Source of the DNA: Agromyces lapidis
Lineage (GTDB): Bacteria; Actinomycetota; Actinomycetes; Actinomycetales; Microbacteriaceae
Assembly: GCF_009749405.1 (NCBI RefSeq)
Contig: NZ_WBIQ01000002.1
Span: forward strand, 496,001-560,000
Direction of reading: 5' to 3'
Length of the DNA: 64,000 nucleotides
Shown: piece by piece, positions 15,888 to 25,430 of the stretch
How positions within the stretch are numbered: position 1 is the stretch's first letter
Layout: each line of letters starts with the position of its first letter
The notes under the pieces: generated by a model
Databases searched by the model: none
The model's input: the letters and a program-made list of their open reading frames with translations, nothing else
Told to the model about the DNA's origin: nothing
Translations under genes and position numbers: made by a program

Positions 15888-16860
15888 AAGCCAGCTCCTT
15901 CCGATTTCCGAGGAGGCCCTGCGGCATGAATATGACGATCAGCATGATCGCGATGCCGACGAGGATGAAGCGGAGCTGACCGGCCTGCACCTGCGTCATG
16001 AACGGGAACCAGCCCGCCTCGACCGCTCGGGAGATGAAGCCCGAGAAGAAGGAGAGCAGCACCCAGAACACCATCGAGCCGACGATCGGCCCGAGGATGG
16101 TCGCGGCGCCGCCGAGCAGCAGGATGGCGTAGACCATGAAGGTCAGCGTCGGCTGGAAGTACGACGGCACGACCGCACGCGGCATCACGAAGATGATGCC
16201 GGCGAGGGTGCCGAAGAGTCCGCCGAGGATGAGGCTCTGCATCTTGTACGAGTAGACGTTCTTGCCGAGCGAGCGCACGGCGTCCTCGTCCTCGCGGATG
16301 CCCTTGATGACGCGGCCCCACGGGCTGCGCATCAGCAGCCAGGTGAGCAGGGCGGCGAGCGCGACGACGACCCAGGCGAGCACGAGGAAGAACCACACCC
16401 GGTTGTCGAACACCCACGGGCCGAAGCCGTAGCGCCCGGGCGGGAACGGGTTGAACTCGAGCAGCCCGGCCTGGAACTCGGAGAGTCCGTTGGCCGAACC
16501 GGTCACCGGCTGGAACTCGTTCGTCGTGAACACGAGCCTCAGTACCTCGGCTGCGGCGATCGTCACGATCGCGAGATAGTCGGCGCGCAATCGCAGCGTC
16601 GGGATACCGAGGATGAGTGCGAACACCACGGAGGCCAGCAGTGCGCTGAGCAGGCAGGCCCACCAGGGCCAGCCGAGCTTCAGCGCCGGGATGGCGTAGC
16701 CGTAGGCGCCGAGCAGCATGAATCCCGCCTGGCCGAAGTTCAGCAGGCCGGTGAAGCCGAAGTGGATCGCCAGACCCAGCGCGGCGAGCGCGTAGGCGGC
16801 TGTCGTCGGGCTGATCAGCTCGACGGCCGCGTTTCCGAAGATTGCTCCCCAGTCGATCAT
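15877..16860 (-). CDS. livM: Branched-chain amino acid ABC transporter permease LivM
   Basis: A 327-residue permease with about nine hydrophobic segments. It carries the family motifs HFGFTGLLNFGQAGFMLLGAYGYA near the N-terminus and the EAA-like loop SPWGRVIKGIREDEDAVRSLGKNVYSYK, where the ATPases dock. AGGAGGGG precedes the ATG. It lies 12 bases downstream of livH and overlaps livG. Confidence 0.95.
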   Translation of the reverse strand: MIDWGAIFGNAAVELISPTTAAYALAALGLAIHFGFTGLLNFGQAGFMLLGAYGYAIPALKLGWPWWACLLSALLASVVFALILGIPTLRLRADYLAIVTIAAAEVLRLVFTTNEFQPVTGSANGLSEFQAGLLEFNPFPPGRYGFGPWVFDNRVWFFLVLAWVVVALAALLTWLLMRSPWGRVIKGIREDEDAVRSLGKNVYSYKMQSLILGGLFGTLAGIIFVMPRAVVPSYFQPTLTFMVYAILLLGGAATILGPIVGSMVFWVLLSFFSGFISRAVEAGWFPFMTQVQAGQLRFILVGIAIMLIVIFMPQGLLGNRKELAFVK

Positions 16861-16872
16861 GGTCGTCCCCTC

Positions 16873-18195
16873 CTATCCGATTCGCTCTCGACGGCCCAGG
16901 ATGCCCTGCGGCCGGAACAGCAGCACCAGGATCAGGATGACCAAGGCGCCCACGTACTTCATGTCGCTCGGCAGCCACAGGGTCGACAGCTCGACGAACA
17001 CGCCCACGATGAGCGAGCCGACGAGGGCGCCGAACGCGGTGCCGAGTCCGCCGAGGGTGACCGCTGCGAAGACGAGCAGCAGGATCTGGAAGCCCATGTC
17101 CCAGCTGACGCCCGGGCGGAAGTACGCCCAGAGGATGCCCGAGAGGCCGGCCAGCAGTGCGCCGAGCACCCAGACGATGCGGATGACCCCGTCGACGTCG
17201 ATGCCGCTCGCCGAGGCGAGGCTGGCGTTGTCGGAGACCGCGCGGGTCGCCTTGCCGATGCGCGTGCGCAGCAGGAAGAACGCGACCGCGAGGAGCACGA
17301 CGATGCTGACGCCCATGCTCAGGAGGTCGACCCACGAGAGGGCGATCGGGCCGATGCGGATGTCGCTCGGCAGGGTCGCGCCGGGCAGCTGGCTCGTCGA
17401 GCCGCCGTAGAAGAACTGGTACGTGTAGCGCAGCGCGAGCGAGAGGCCGATGCTCACGATCATGAGTTGGATGACGCCGACGCCCTTCCTTCGCAACGGC
17501 TTCCAGATGGCGGCGTCGAGCCCCCAGCCGAGGGCCGCGCTGAGCAGCAGCGCGATGCCGATCGCCGCCCACAACGGCCAGCCGAGGTTCGACCCGAAGG
17601 TGAGCACCATGAGCGCACCGAAGGTGATGAGCTCGGCGTGCGCGAAGTTCGAGAGCCCCGTCGTGCCGAAGATGAGCGAGAGACCGATCGCGGCGAGCGC
17701 CAGCAGCAGACCGAAGTTGATGCCGTTGAACAGTCGTTGCGCGAACTGGTCGAAGAAGCTCACCGTGACACGGGTGCCCTCGCCGAGGAAGAAGTTCACC
17801 GAGGCGTTCTTCGTGAGGCCGAACTCGGCCTCACGGGTCGCACCGCCCTCGGCGACGACCACCCCTTCGGGCAGCGTGTCCTCGTCGAGGGTCACCTCGT
17901 AGGTGCCCTTCTCGGGTACGCCGATCTCCCAGCGGCCGTCGGCATCCGTCTCGGTCTCGGCTTCGAAGCCGTTTCCCTCGAGCGATATGCCCACTCCTTC
18001 GAGCGGCTCGCCGTTGTACTGCACGTTTCCACGGAAGTGGTATTCGTACTCCTCGGACTCCGAGGCCGTACTCCCATCCTCCGCCATCGCAGGGGACGCT
18101 GCGATGCCGGACAGAGTGAGTGCGGACAGAAGTATTCCGAGGAGGAGAAGCCACCTCCCGCGAGAGCGTGTCTGGATTGTTCTCGTGGGTTCCAC
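16873..18195 (-). CDS. livH: LivH-type permease with a secreted N-terminal carboxypeptidase-regulatory-like domain
   Basis: A 440-residue chimera. Residues 1-38 look like a signal peptide (WLLLLGILLSALTLSGIAA, then ASPAMA). Residues about 50-128 resemble a carboxypeptidase-regulatory or prealbumin-like beta-sandwich (FRGNVQYNGEPLEGVGISLE, TDADGRWEIGVPEKGTYEVTL). Permease sequence begins near 155 with INFGLLLALAAIGLSLIFGTTGLSNFAHAELI and includes the ATPase-docking TRIGKATRAVSDNASLASASGI. Typical LivH is about 290-310 residues, so some 140 residues are added outside the cell. The GTG start has GGAGG just upstream. The extra domain may contact LivK; that is an inference. Confidence 0.88.
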   Translation of the reverse strand: MEPTRTIQTRSRGRWLLLLGILLSALTLSGIAASPAMAEDGSTASESEEYEYHFRGNVQYNGEPLEGVGISLEGNGFEAETETDADGRWEIGVPEKGTYEVTLDEDTLPEGVVVAEGGATREAEFGLTKNASVNFFLGEGTRVTVSFFDQFAQRLFNGINFGLLLALAAIGLSLIFGTTGLSNFAHAELITFGALMVLTFGSNLGWPLWAAIGIALLLSAALGWGLDAAIWKPLRRKGVGVIQLMIVSIGLSLALRYTYQFFYGGSTSQLPGATLPSDIRIGPIALSWVDLLSMGVSIVVLLAVAFFLLRTRIGKATRAVSDNASLASASGIDVDGVIRIVWVLGALLAGLSGILWAYFRPGVSWDMGFQILLLVFAAVTLGGLGTAFGALVGSLIVGVFVELSTLWLPSDMKYVGALVILILVLLFRPQGILGRRERIG

Positions 18196-18280
18196 TGCAC
18201 CTCCAAGGGGTCACCGGAGGCGTTTTGGACCTCCGGGACCGATCCTTTCCCGTTGACGACGTCGTCGACGGTACGTGCCG

Positions 18281-18286
18281 ATTATG
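18281..18286 (-). promoter_or_regulatory. Candidate -10 box of the livHMGF operon
   Basis: CATAAT on the minus strand, about 85 bases before the livH start. I see no good -35 at 16-18 bases, so it may depend on an activator. Confidence 0.4.
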
Positions 18287-18322
18287 TCCCATGTGTTTCC
18301 GACATGAGCACAACAGGCCCTC

Positions 18323-18332
18323 GATTGTTATC
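18323..18332 (-). promoter_or_regulatory. Shared liv motif, livH copy
   Basis: Minus-strand GATAACAATC, identical to the copy upstream of livK and in the same orientation relative to its gene. It lies about 36 bases upstream of the candidate -10, so it would suit an activator. guaB starts about 100 bases away on the other strand and could also be affected. Confidence 0.5.
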
Positions 18333-18369
18333 CGGGGAATGCCCGCGGTGCAAACTCGCTTAACATTGA

Positions 18370-19932
<1,563 letters not shown>

Positions 19933-19975
19933 TCCGCGGCACAGGCGCCCCTGAGCGCCGGTCCCGGCGTCGCGG

Positions 19976-20458
19976 CTACTCGAGTTCCCGGATGTAGCAG
20001 AGCATGCGGGAGTCGGTGCCCGGTTCGATGTTCACGAAGCCGTGGCGTTCGTAGAACCTGCGGGCGTCGGTGTCGTCTTCGTCGACGTTGATGTGCATCT
20101 CGCCGCCGCCGCGCCGGAGCACCTCGTCGATGGCGTGTTCGAGCAGGGCCGTGCCGATGCCCGCACCGCGCAGCGCCGGCACGACGTACAGCTCGTCGAG
20201 CACCGCCAGCGGGCCTTCGCAGTACACCGTCGGCCGCAGCGTGACCACGGCGTAGCCGGTGGGCTCGGCGCCGTCGCCGGCGAACAGCACGAACCCGTCG
20301 GGGTCGGCGATCAGCCGACGGAAGCGCGGCTCGAGCACGTCGCGGCTCGGCGTCGGCGTGTCGAACTCGACCGCGAACTCGACCTGCAGCCGCGCTGCGG
20401 TCGCAGCGTCGGACGGGTCGGCGAGGCGGATGCCTCGTGCCCGATCTTCGTCGTTCAT
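19976..20458 (-). CDS. GNAT family N-acetyltransferase
   Basis: A 160-residue GNAT-fold enzyme. The acetyl-CoA loop is VVPALRGAGIGTALLEHAIDEVLRRGG, followed by the characteristic NVDEDDTDARRFYERHGFVN. AGGACG precedes the ATG. The acceptor substrate cannot be read from sequence. It lies downstream of the malY-like gene in the same direction, separated by the 67-base repeat element, so joint transcription is uncertain. Confidence 0.85.
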   Translation of the reverse strand: MNDEDRARGIRLADPSDAATAARLQVEFAVEFDTPTPSRDVLEPRFRRLIADPDGFVLFAGDGAEPTGYAVVTLRPTVYCEGPLAVLDELYVVPALRGAGIGTALLEHAIDEVLRRGGGEMHINVDEDDTDARRFYERHGFVNIEPGTDSRMLCYIRELE

Positions 20459-20476
20459 CGTCCTGCCGTTCTCGAT

Positions 20477-20543
20477 TCAGGAGATCGGTGGCTGCTCAGG
20501 ACGATGATGCGGATTCCGTCCTGACCTGGCGTCGATGTCCTGA
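20477..20543. repeat. 67-base structured element, copy B
   Basis: Outer boxes TCAGGA (20477-20482) and TCCTGA (20538-20543); inner boxes TCAGGACGAT (20496-20505) and TCCGTCCTGA (20515-20524). The box spacing is identical to copy A at 248-314 (6-13-10-9-10-13-6) although the spacers differ. The outer stem extends to a 10-bp CGATTCAGGA/TCCTGAATCG pair. Confidence 0.7.
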
Positions 20544-20581
20544 ATCGGGGAGCTCATCGGCGTCGCCGGGAGGTCGGCGCA

Positions 20582-21751
20582 CTACGACGACGGCGCGCTC
20601 GCGGCGGCATCGGCGAGCCGGGTGACCGCCTCGCCGAGCACCTCGGGCGTGCACGCGAAGTTCAGGCGCACGTGCCCGCGCCCGACCTCTGCGCCGAACA
20701 TCGTGCCGACGCCGAGCGCGACCCGCGCGTGCTCGAGGGCGAAGGCCGCGGGATCATCGCCCCAGCCGAGGGCCGAGAGGTCGAGCCACGCGAGGTAGGT
20801 CGCGTCGGGGATGCGGTACCGCACGCCCGGCAGTTCGTCGGCGAGGAGCTCGGCGAGCAGTCGCCGGTTGTCGTCGAGGCTCGCGAGCACGCCGTCGAGC
20901 CAGTGCCCGCCCTCGCGGAATGCGGCCACCGAGGCGATAGAGCCGAACTGGCTCATGCGCCACTCGACCTCGTAGGGGAACGCGCGGCGCACCGCGTCGC
21001 CGCGGTCGGAACCGGTGACGACCATCGCGGCCTTGAGCCCGGCGAGGTTGAACGCCTTCGAGGCCGCGGTCACGGTGATGCCGTGCTCGCGGGCGGCGTC
21101 GGAGACGGTGAGGAACGGCGTGTACCCGGTGCCGGGCTGTGCGAGCGGTCCGTGCACCTCGTCGGAGACGATCGTCACCCCGTGTCGCGCTGCGACGTCG
21201 GCGAGTGCGGCGAGCTGTTCGCGGGCCGGCACGAGCCCGATCGGGTTGTGCGGGTTGCAGAGGACCATCGCCCGCGCGCCCGCCGCGAAGGCGGCCTCGA
21301 TGCCGTCGAGGTCGAGCGACCAGCCCTCGTCGATGCCGCCGAGCATGGGCACCTCGACGACGCGGGCGGAGGCCTCGGTCACGATGTCGAAGAACGGGGG
21401 ATAGATGGGCGGCGTGATGACCACCCCGTCGCCGGGCTCGGTCACCTGGCGCAGCACCTCGACGAGGCCCATGGCAACGTCGCCCGTGCAGGTCACCCGC
21501 GCCGGGTCGACTTGCCAGCCGAGCCGTTCCGCGGCGAACGGCACGAATGCCTCGGCCACGCCCCGGCTGCCGGCGGCGTAGCCCGTGTCGGATCGGTCGA
21601 TCGCGGCGTGCAGGGCGGCCGCAATCGGCTCGGCGAGCGGGTAGTCCATCTCGGCGACGGGCAGCGGCAGCACGTCGGCGTCGTAGTGGCGCCACTTCTC
21701 GCTCGTACGGGTGCGGAGGACGTCGAGAGGCTCTGCGGCGATGCGATGCAT
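20582..21751 (-). CDS. MalY/PatB-type pyridoxal-phosphate aminotransferase or C-S beta-lyase
   Basis: A 389-residue fold-type I PLP enzyme. It shows the MalY/PatB features PVAEMDYPLAEPIAAALHAAI, NPHNPIG (PLP-site Asn), SDEVHGPL, and the PLP lysine in TAASKAFNLAGLKAAMVV. Members cleave cystathionine or S-conjugates, or act as aminotransferases. The ATG at 21751 is chosen because the homologous region begins there and GGAGG lies immediately upstream. The frame continues far upstream, opposite the ABC-F gene, as a GC artefact. Confidence 0.88.
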   Translation of the reverse strand: MHRIAAEPLDVLRTRTSEKWRHYDADVLPLPVAEMDYPLAEPIAAALHAAIDRSDTGYAAGSRGVAEAFVPFAAERLGWQVDPARVTCTGDVAMGLVEVLRQVTEPGDGVVITPPIYPPFFDIVTEASARVVEVPMLGGIDEGWSLDLDGIEAAFAAGARAMVLCNPHNPIGLVPAREQLAALADVAARHGVTIVSDEVHGPLAQPGTGYTPFLTVSDAAREHGITVTAASKAFNLAGLKAAMVVTGSDRGDAVRRAFPYEVEWRMSQFGSIASVAAFREGGHWLDGVLASLDDNRRLLAELLADELPGVRYRIPDATYLAWLDLSALGWGDDPAAFALEHARVALGVGTMFGAEVGRGHVRLNFACTPEVLGEAVTRLADAAASAPSS

Positions 21752-21804
21752 GCCTCCAGCTTGCCGCAGAACGGCTCGGGGTGGCAGGGGTGGCGCTGAG
21801 CTTG

Positions 21805-21883
21805 TATTCTGATCGGCTGCCCTTCGGGCGGCGCGGCCGCGGGTGTCCCGAGTCAGGTCGCCGACCGATCGGATCACCGAGCA
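21805..21883 (+). promoter_or_regulatory. Promoter -10 and leader of the ABC-F gene
   Basis: TATTCT (21805-21810) starts a predicted leader of about 65 bases with GC-rich hairpins (such as GCCCTTCGGGC at 21819). The first 18 bases match 15 of 18 with the DNA at the -10 of the ABC exporter (60791-60808). Confidence 0.5.
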
Positions 21884-23584
21884 ATGGGCTTCATCGACGT
21901 CAACGGCGTCTCCTTCTCCCTTCCCGACGGGCGGCCGCTGCTCGCCCGCCTCGCGTTCCGCGTCACCGACGGCGCGACGACGGCGCTCATCGGCGCGAAC
22001 GGCGCCGGCAAGTCGACGCTGCTGCGGATCATCCGCGGCGAGCTCCGCCCCGACGAGGGCAGCGTGCAGCTCGACGGCGGCCTCGGGGTGATGGACCAGT
22101 TCATCGGCACCGGGCAGACGGTCGACGGCGCGGATGCCACGGTCGCGGGCCTGCTCGTCTCGGTGGCGCCGGCGCGCATCAAGGCCGCCGCACTCGAACT
22201 CGAGGCATCCGAGAACGCGCTCATCGAGCGCGACGACACCGACGCGCAGATGCGGTACGCGACCGCGCTCGCCGAGTACGCCGAGGCCGGCGGCTACGAG
22301 CAGGAGGTGGTGTGGGACCACTGCACCCTCGCGGCGCTCGGCATCCCGTTCGAACGTGCGAAGTGGCGCGAGCTCTCGACGCTCTCGGGCGGCGAGCAGA
22401 AGCGGCTCGCCCTCGAGGCCCTGTTCCGCGGGCCCGAGCAGGTGCTGCTCCTCGACGAGCCCGACAACTCGCTCGACGTGCCGGGCAAGCGCTGGCTCGA
22501 GGAGCAGCTGCGCCAGACGCCGAAGACCGTTCTGCTCGTCTCGCACGACCGTGAGCTGCTCGCGCGCGCCGCCGACCGCATCGTCACGATCGAGCTCGGC
22601 GCGGCCGGCAACACCGCCTGGGTGCACGGCGGCAGCTTCGAGGGGTATCACGCGGCGCGCGACGAGCGGTTCGCCCGACTCGACGAACTGCGCCGACGCT
22701 GGGACGAGCAGCACGCGGCCCTGAAGACGCTCGTGAACACGCTCAAGGTGAAGGCGACGTACAACGACGGCATGGCCTCGCGGTACCAGGCCGCGGTCAC
22801 CCGGCTGCGCAAGTTCGAGGAGGCCGGCCCGCCCGAGGAGCGTCCGCCCGCGCAGGCGGTGTCGATGCGGCTGCGGGGCTCGCGCACCGGCAAGCGCTCG
22901 ATCGTCTGCGAGGAGCTCGAGCTCACGGGGCTCATGCGACCGTTCGATCTCGAGGTCTGGTACGGCGACCGCGTCGCGGTGCTCGGCTCGAACGGCTCGG
23001 GCAAGTCGCACTTCCTGCGGCTGCTCGCGGGCGGCGGCACCGAGCCCGATCGCACGCTCGGACACGTGACGAGCGTGGGTGAGACGCTCGCGCGGGTGCC
23101 GCACGAGGGTCGCGCGGTGCTCGGGGCGCGGGTCGTGCCGGGCTGGTTCGCGCAGAACCACGAGCATCCCGAGTTCCGGGGGCGCACGCTCCTCGACATC
23201 CTGCACCGCGGTGATGCCAACCGGGAGGGGATGGCGCGCGAGGCCGCGAGCTCGGCGCTCGACCGCTACGGGCTCGCGGGTGCGGCGCTGCAGGACTTCG
23301 AGCAGCTCTCTGGCGGGCAGCAGGCGCGACTGCAGATCCTGTTGCTCGAACTCTCGGGGGCGACGCTGCTGCTGCTCGACGAACCGACCGACAACCTCGA
23401 CCTCGTGTCGGCCGAGGCGCTCGAGGAGGCGCTCGAGCGCTTCGACGGCACGGTGCTCGCGGTCACCCACGACCGCTGGTTCACCCGCAGCTTCGATCGC
23501 TTCGTGGTCTTCGCCCAGTCGGGCGAGGTCATCGAGACGGATGCCCCCGTGTGGGACGAGGGGCGCGTCGCTCGAGCCCGCTAG
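21884..23584 (+). CDS. ABC-F family ATP-binding protein
   Basis: A 566-residue soluble protein with two ABC domains and no membrane segment, as in the ABC-F translation factors and ribosome-protection proteins. Domain 1 has GANGAGKST (about 37-45), LSGGEQKRL and LLLDEPDNSLD; domain 2 has GSNGSGKSHF, LSGGQQARL and LLLDEPTDNLD. Both catalytic glutamates are present. The second P-loop has Ser-His after Lys instead of Ser/Thr-Thr. The interdomain linker is charged and helical (about 250-300). Whether it protects against an antibiotic or acts in normal translation cannot be told. Confidence 0.9.
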   Translation: MGFIDVNGVSFSLPDGRPLLARLAFRVTDGATTALIGANGAGKSTLLRIIRGELRPDEGSVQLDGGLGVMDQFIGTGQTVDGADATVAGLLVSVAPARIKAAALELEASENALIERDDTDAQMRYATALAEYAEAGGYEQEVVWDHCTLAALGIPFERAKWRELSTLSGGEQKRLALEALFRGPEQVLLLDEPDNSLDVPGKRWLEEQLRQTPKTVLLVSHDRELLARAADRIVTIELGAAGNTAWVHGGSFEGYHAARDERFARLDELRRRWDEQHAALKTLVNTLKVKATYNDGMASRYQAAVTRLRKFEEAGPPEERPPAQAVSMRLRGSRTGKRSIVCEELELTGLMRPFDLEVWYGDRVAVLGSNGSGKSHFLRLLAGGGTEPDRTLGHVTSVGETLARVPHEGRAVLGARVVPGWFAQNHEHPEFRGRTLLDILHRGDANREGMAREAASSALDRYGLAGAALQDFEQLSGGQQARLQILLLELSGATLLLLDEPTDNLDLVSAEALEEALERFDGTVLAVTHDRWFTRSFDRFVVFAQSGEVIETDAPVWDEGRVARAR

Positions 23585-23626
23585 GGGCGCTGCGAGTCAC
23601 GCGGCTCGTCGTCGGACGGGCCGAGT

Positions 23627-23650
23627 CGCCTCACCCGATCGGGTGAGGCG
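23627..23650. promoter_or_regulatory. Perfect 24-bp palindrome without a loop
   Basis: CGCCTCACCCGA followed directly by its reverse complement. It lies between the ABC-F stop and the small membrane protein at 23683. Lack of a loop argues for a dimer operator rather than a terminator, although either is possible. Confidence 0.55.
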
Positions 23651-23682
23651 CCGAAAGGTTGCCGCAGCCAAGACTGGTCGGC

Positions 23683-24171
23683 ATGACGAGACTGAGGAAG
23701 AACCGGCCGACGGCGATCGCGGGACCGGCGCTCATCATCGTGTGCGCACTGCACACCACGGTCGGAGTGCTCGCCTCCGCGCCGGCGCTGGCCGCGGCGG
23801 TCGCCGACGGCTGGTACGGGGCGATGACGATCGAGCTCGAAGTGGCGCTCTGGTTCTTGATGACCGGGTTCTTCGGGTTGGCCACGGGCCTGGCGGCGAC
23901 CGCCCTCGAGCTCACCGGGCGACTGCCGTGGTCGGTGAGCATCGCCCTGCTCGCGATCGCGCTGATCGGGGTGGCTGCAGCGCCGGTGTCGGGGTTCCTG
24001 CTCGTGCTCGTGGCGGCCGCCCTCGCGGTCGTGCAGTCGGCGCGCGGGCAACGTCGGCGAGGATCGGTCGACTCGGACCGCCGCGCGCCTCTCGTCGACG
24101 AGCCGCGCCCGTCGGCTCCGGAGGGTGCGGGTCTCGTGCACGCTCCACGATCGGGAGAGGACCGGGAGTGA
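23683..24171 (+). CDS. Small four-helix membrane protein (DUF6463-like)
   Basis: A 162-residue protein with four hydrophobic helices (about 12-35, 50-72, 78-98 and 102-118) and a polar C-terminal tail. The pattern GPALIIVCALHTTVGV and the Trp/Glu-rich ELEVALWFLMTGFFGLATG resembles DUF6463 proteins; the function is unknown. The ATG at 23683 is preferred over an upstream TTG. It faces a doxX-like gene and follows the 24-bp palindrome, which may control it. Confidence 0.65.
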   Translation: MTRLRKNRPTAIAGPALIIVCALHTTVGVLASAPALAAAVADGWYGAMTIELEVALWFLMTGFFGLATGLAATALELTGRLPWSVSIALLAIALIGVAAAPVSGFLLVLVAAALAVVQSARGQRRRGSVDSDRRAPLVDEPRPSAPEGAGLVHAPRSGEDRE

Positions 24172-24198
24172 GCTCCGCCCGGCCCGCGACGAGGCCCG

Positions 24199-24732
24199 TC
24201 AGGCGAACGCGACTGCGAGGCACGCCGCAACGAAGACGAGCTGCTCGATCGTGCGGGGCACGAGGGGCGACGCGTCGCGGTTCGAACGGGCGGCGTGCAC
24301 GTTCGCGGGGAACACGGCCACGAGCAGCAGCGCGAGGCAGAGCGCCGCGAGGCGGTGCGTCGGCGGGAGCAGCAGCCCGATCGCGCCGGCGGTCTCGAGC
24401 ACGCCGGTGGCCGCGACGATGAGCTCGGGCCGGGGCAGCCGCGGCGGCACCATGGCGACGAGCTCGGCGCGCACCGTGGGCACGAGCCGCCCGATCGCGC
24501 CCATGAGGAACATCAGGACGAGGCCGCCCGTGAGCCACGCCGGCCAGTTGCCGAGCGCCGGAACGCCGAGGGCGCCGAGGAGGGCGGTCGCGGCGATGCC
24601 GACGGCGAAGGCGATCGGCACGGGGGAGAGGAAGGTGCTGGCCCAAGGGCCGCGCGGCGTCGGCACGGTTCGGTCGGCGCGGACGAGCCGTGCGTCGTCG
24701 GACGCGGCCGTGTCGCTCGGAGTGCGGTGCAT
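24199..24732 (-). CDS. DoxX-family membrane protein
   Basis: A 177-residue protein with four membrane helices. GVLETAGAIGLLLPPTHRLAALCLALLLVAVFPANVHA is the DoxX/DoxD signature region. Its role is unknown; relatives are linked to redox or stress functions. It is divergent from the TetR gene at 24824 and is probably its target. Its promoter has TTGACA, a 17-base spacer and TATCTT, one of the best in the window. Confidence 0.85.
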   Translation of the reverse strand: MHRTPSDTAASDDARLVRADRTVPTPRGPWASTFLSPVPIAFAVGIAATALLGALGVPALGNWPAWLTGGLVLMFLMGAIGRLVPTVRAELVAMVPPRLPRPELIVAATGVLETAGAIGLLLPPTHRLAALCLALLLVAVFPANVHAARSNRDASPLVPRTIEQLVFVAACLAVAFA

Positions 24733-24751
24733 CGGAGACTCCCATCTCGTG

Positions 24752-24817
24752 AACTTGTCAGTGTCAAGATAGGCCGGATCCCCAAACTTGTCAATGGCTA
24801 GTTCTGGGTTCTAGTCT
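24752..24817. promoter_or_regulatory. Divergent doxX/tetR promoters with AACTTGTCA operator repeats
   Basis: Minus strand: -35 TTGACA (24789-24794), 17 bases, -10 TATCTT (24766-24771) for doxX. Plus strand: TTGTCA (24788-24793), 18 bases, -10 TAGTCT (24812-24817) for tetR. The two -35 hexamers overlap. AACTTGTCA is repeated at 24752-24760 and 24785-24793, 33 bases apart; the first is part of the inverted pair CTTG(tcagtgt)CAAG. These are likely TetR sites. Confidence 0.72.
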
Positions 24818-24823
24818 TGGCGC

Positions 24824-25375
24824 ATGGCGTACCACCACGGCCGGCTCCGCGAGACCCTGATCGACGAGGCGGCGGCCGCGATCGACGAGCGCGGCGTCGA
24901 CGCGCTGAGTCTCCGCGAGCTCGCGCGCCGTGCCGGCGTCTCGCACGCCGCACCCGCCCACCACTTCGGCGACCGCTCGGGCCTGCTCACGGCGATCGCC
25001 GCCGACGGCTTCGAGCGCCTCGCCGACGCGCTCGGTGCCGCCGGCACCGACTTCGTCGAGGCCGGAGTCGCCTACGTGCGCTTCGCGACCGAGGAGCCCG
25101 GCCGGTTCGCGGTGATGTTCCGCACCGAACTGCTGCGCCCCGACGACCCCGCGCTCGAGGCCGCGCGCGACCGGGCCGGGAGCATCCTCGCCTCGGGGGC
25201 GGTCGGCGCCCTCGGCGAGGCCAGGGCCGACCGCCTCGCCGCCTGGTCGATCGTGCACGGCTTCGCCACCCTCTGGAACTCGGGCGCGATCGAGTCGGCA
25301 CCCGACGAGCACCCCGATGCGCTCGCGCGGGAGGTCGCCGCGCGTCTCGTGCCCGGCGCTCGGGCCGGCGGCTGA
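24824..25375 (+). CDS. TetR family transcriptional regulator (doxX-divergent)
   Basis: A 183-residue repressor. The N-terminal helix-turn-helix is LSLRELARRAGVSHAAPAHHF with the HFGDRSGLL recognition end; the C-terminal ligand domain resembles the WHG class (AAWSIVHGFATLWNSG). It starts six bases after TAGTCT, so the mRNA is leaderless. It is predicted to repress doxX and itself by blocking the shared -35 region. Confidence 0.9.
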   Translation: MAYHHGRLRETLIDEAAAAIDERGVDALSLRELARRAGVSHAAPAHHFGDRSGLLTAIAADGFERLADALGAAGTDFVEAGVAYVRFATEEPGRFAVMFRTELLRPDDPALEAARDRAGSILASGAVGALGEARADRLAAWSIVHGFATLWNSGAIESAPDEHPDALAREVAARLVPGARAGG

Positions 25376-25418
25376 GCCGCGCGATACCGCGGGCTCGGGC
25401 GCTTCCGGGAGCGACCGG

Positions 25419-25424
25419 TAGGCT
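25419..25424 (+). promoter_or_regulatory. -10 box of guaB3 (leaderless)
   Basis: TAGGCT, six bases before the GTG start at 25431. Confidence 0.55.
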
Positions 25425-25430
25425 GGGACG

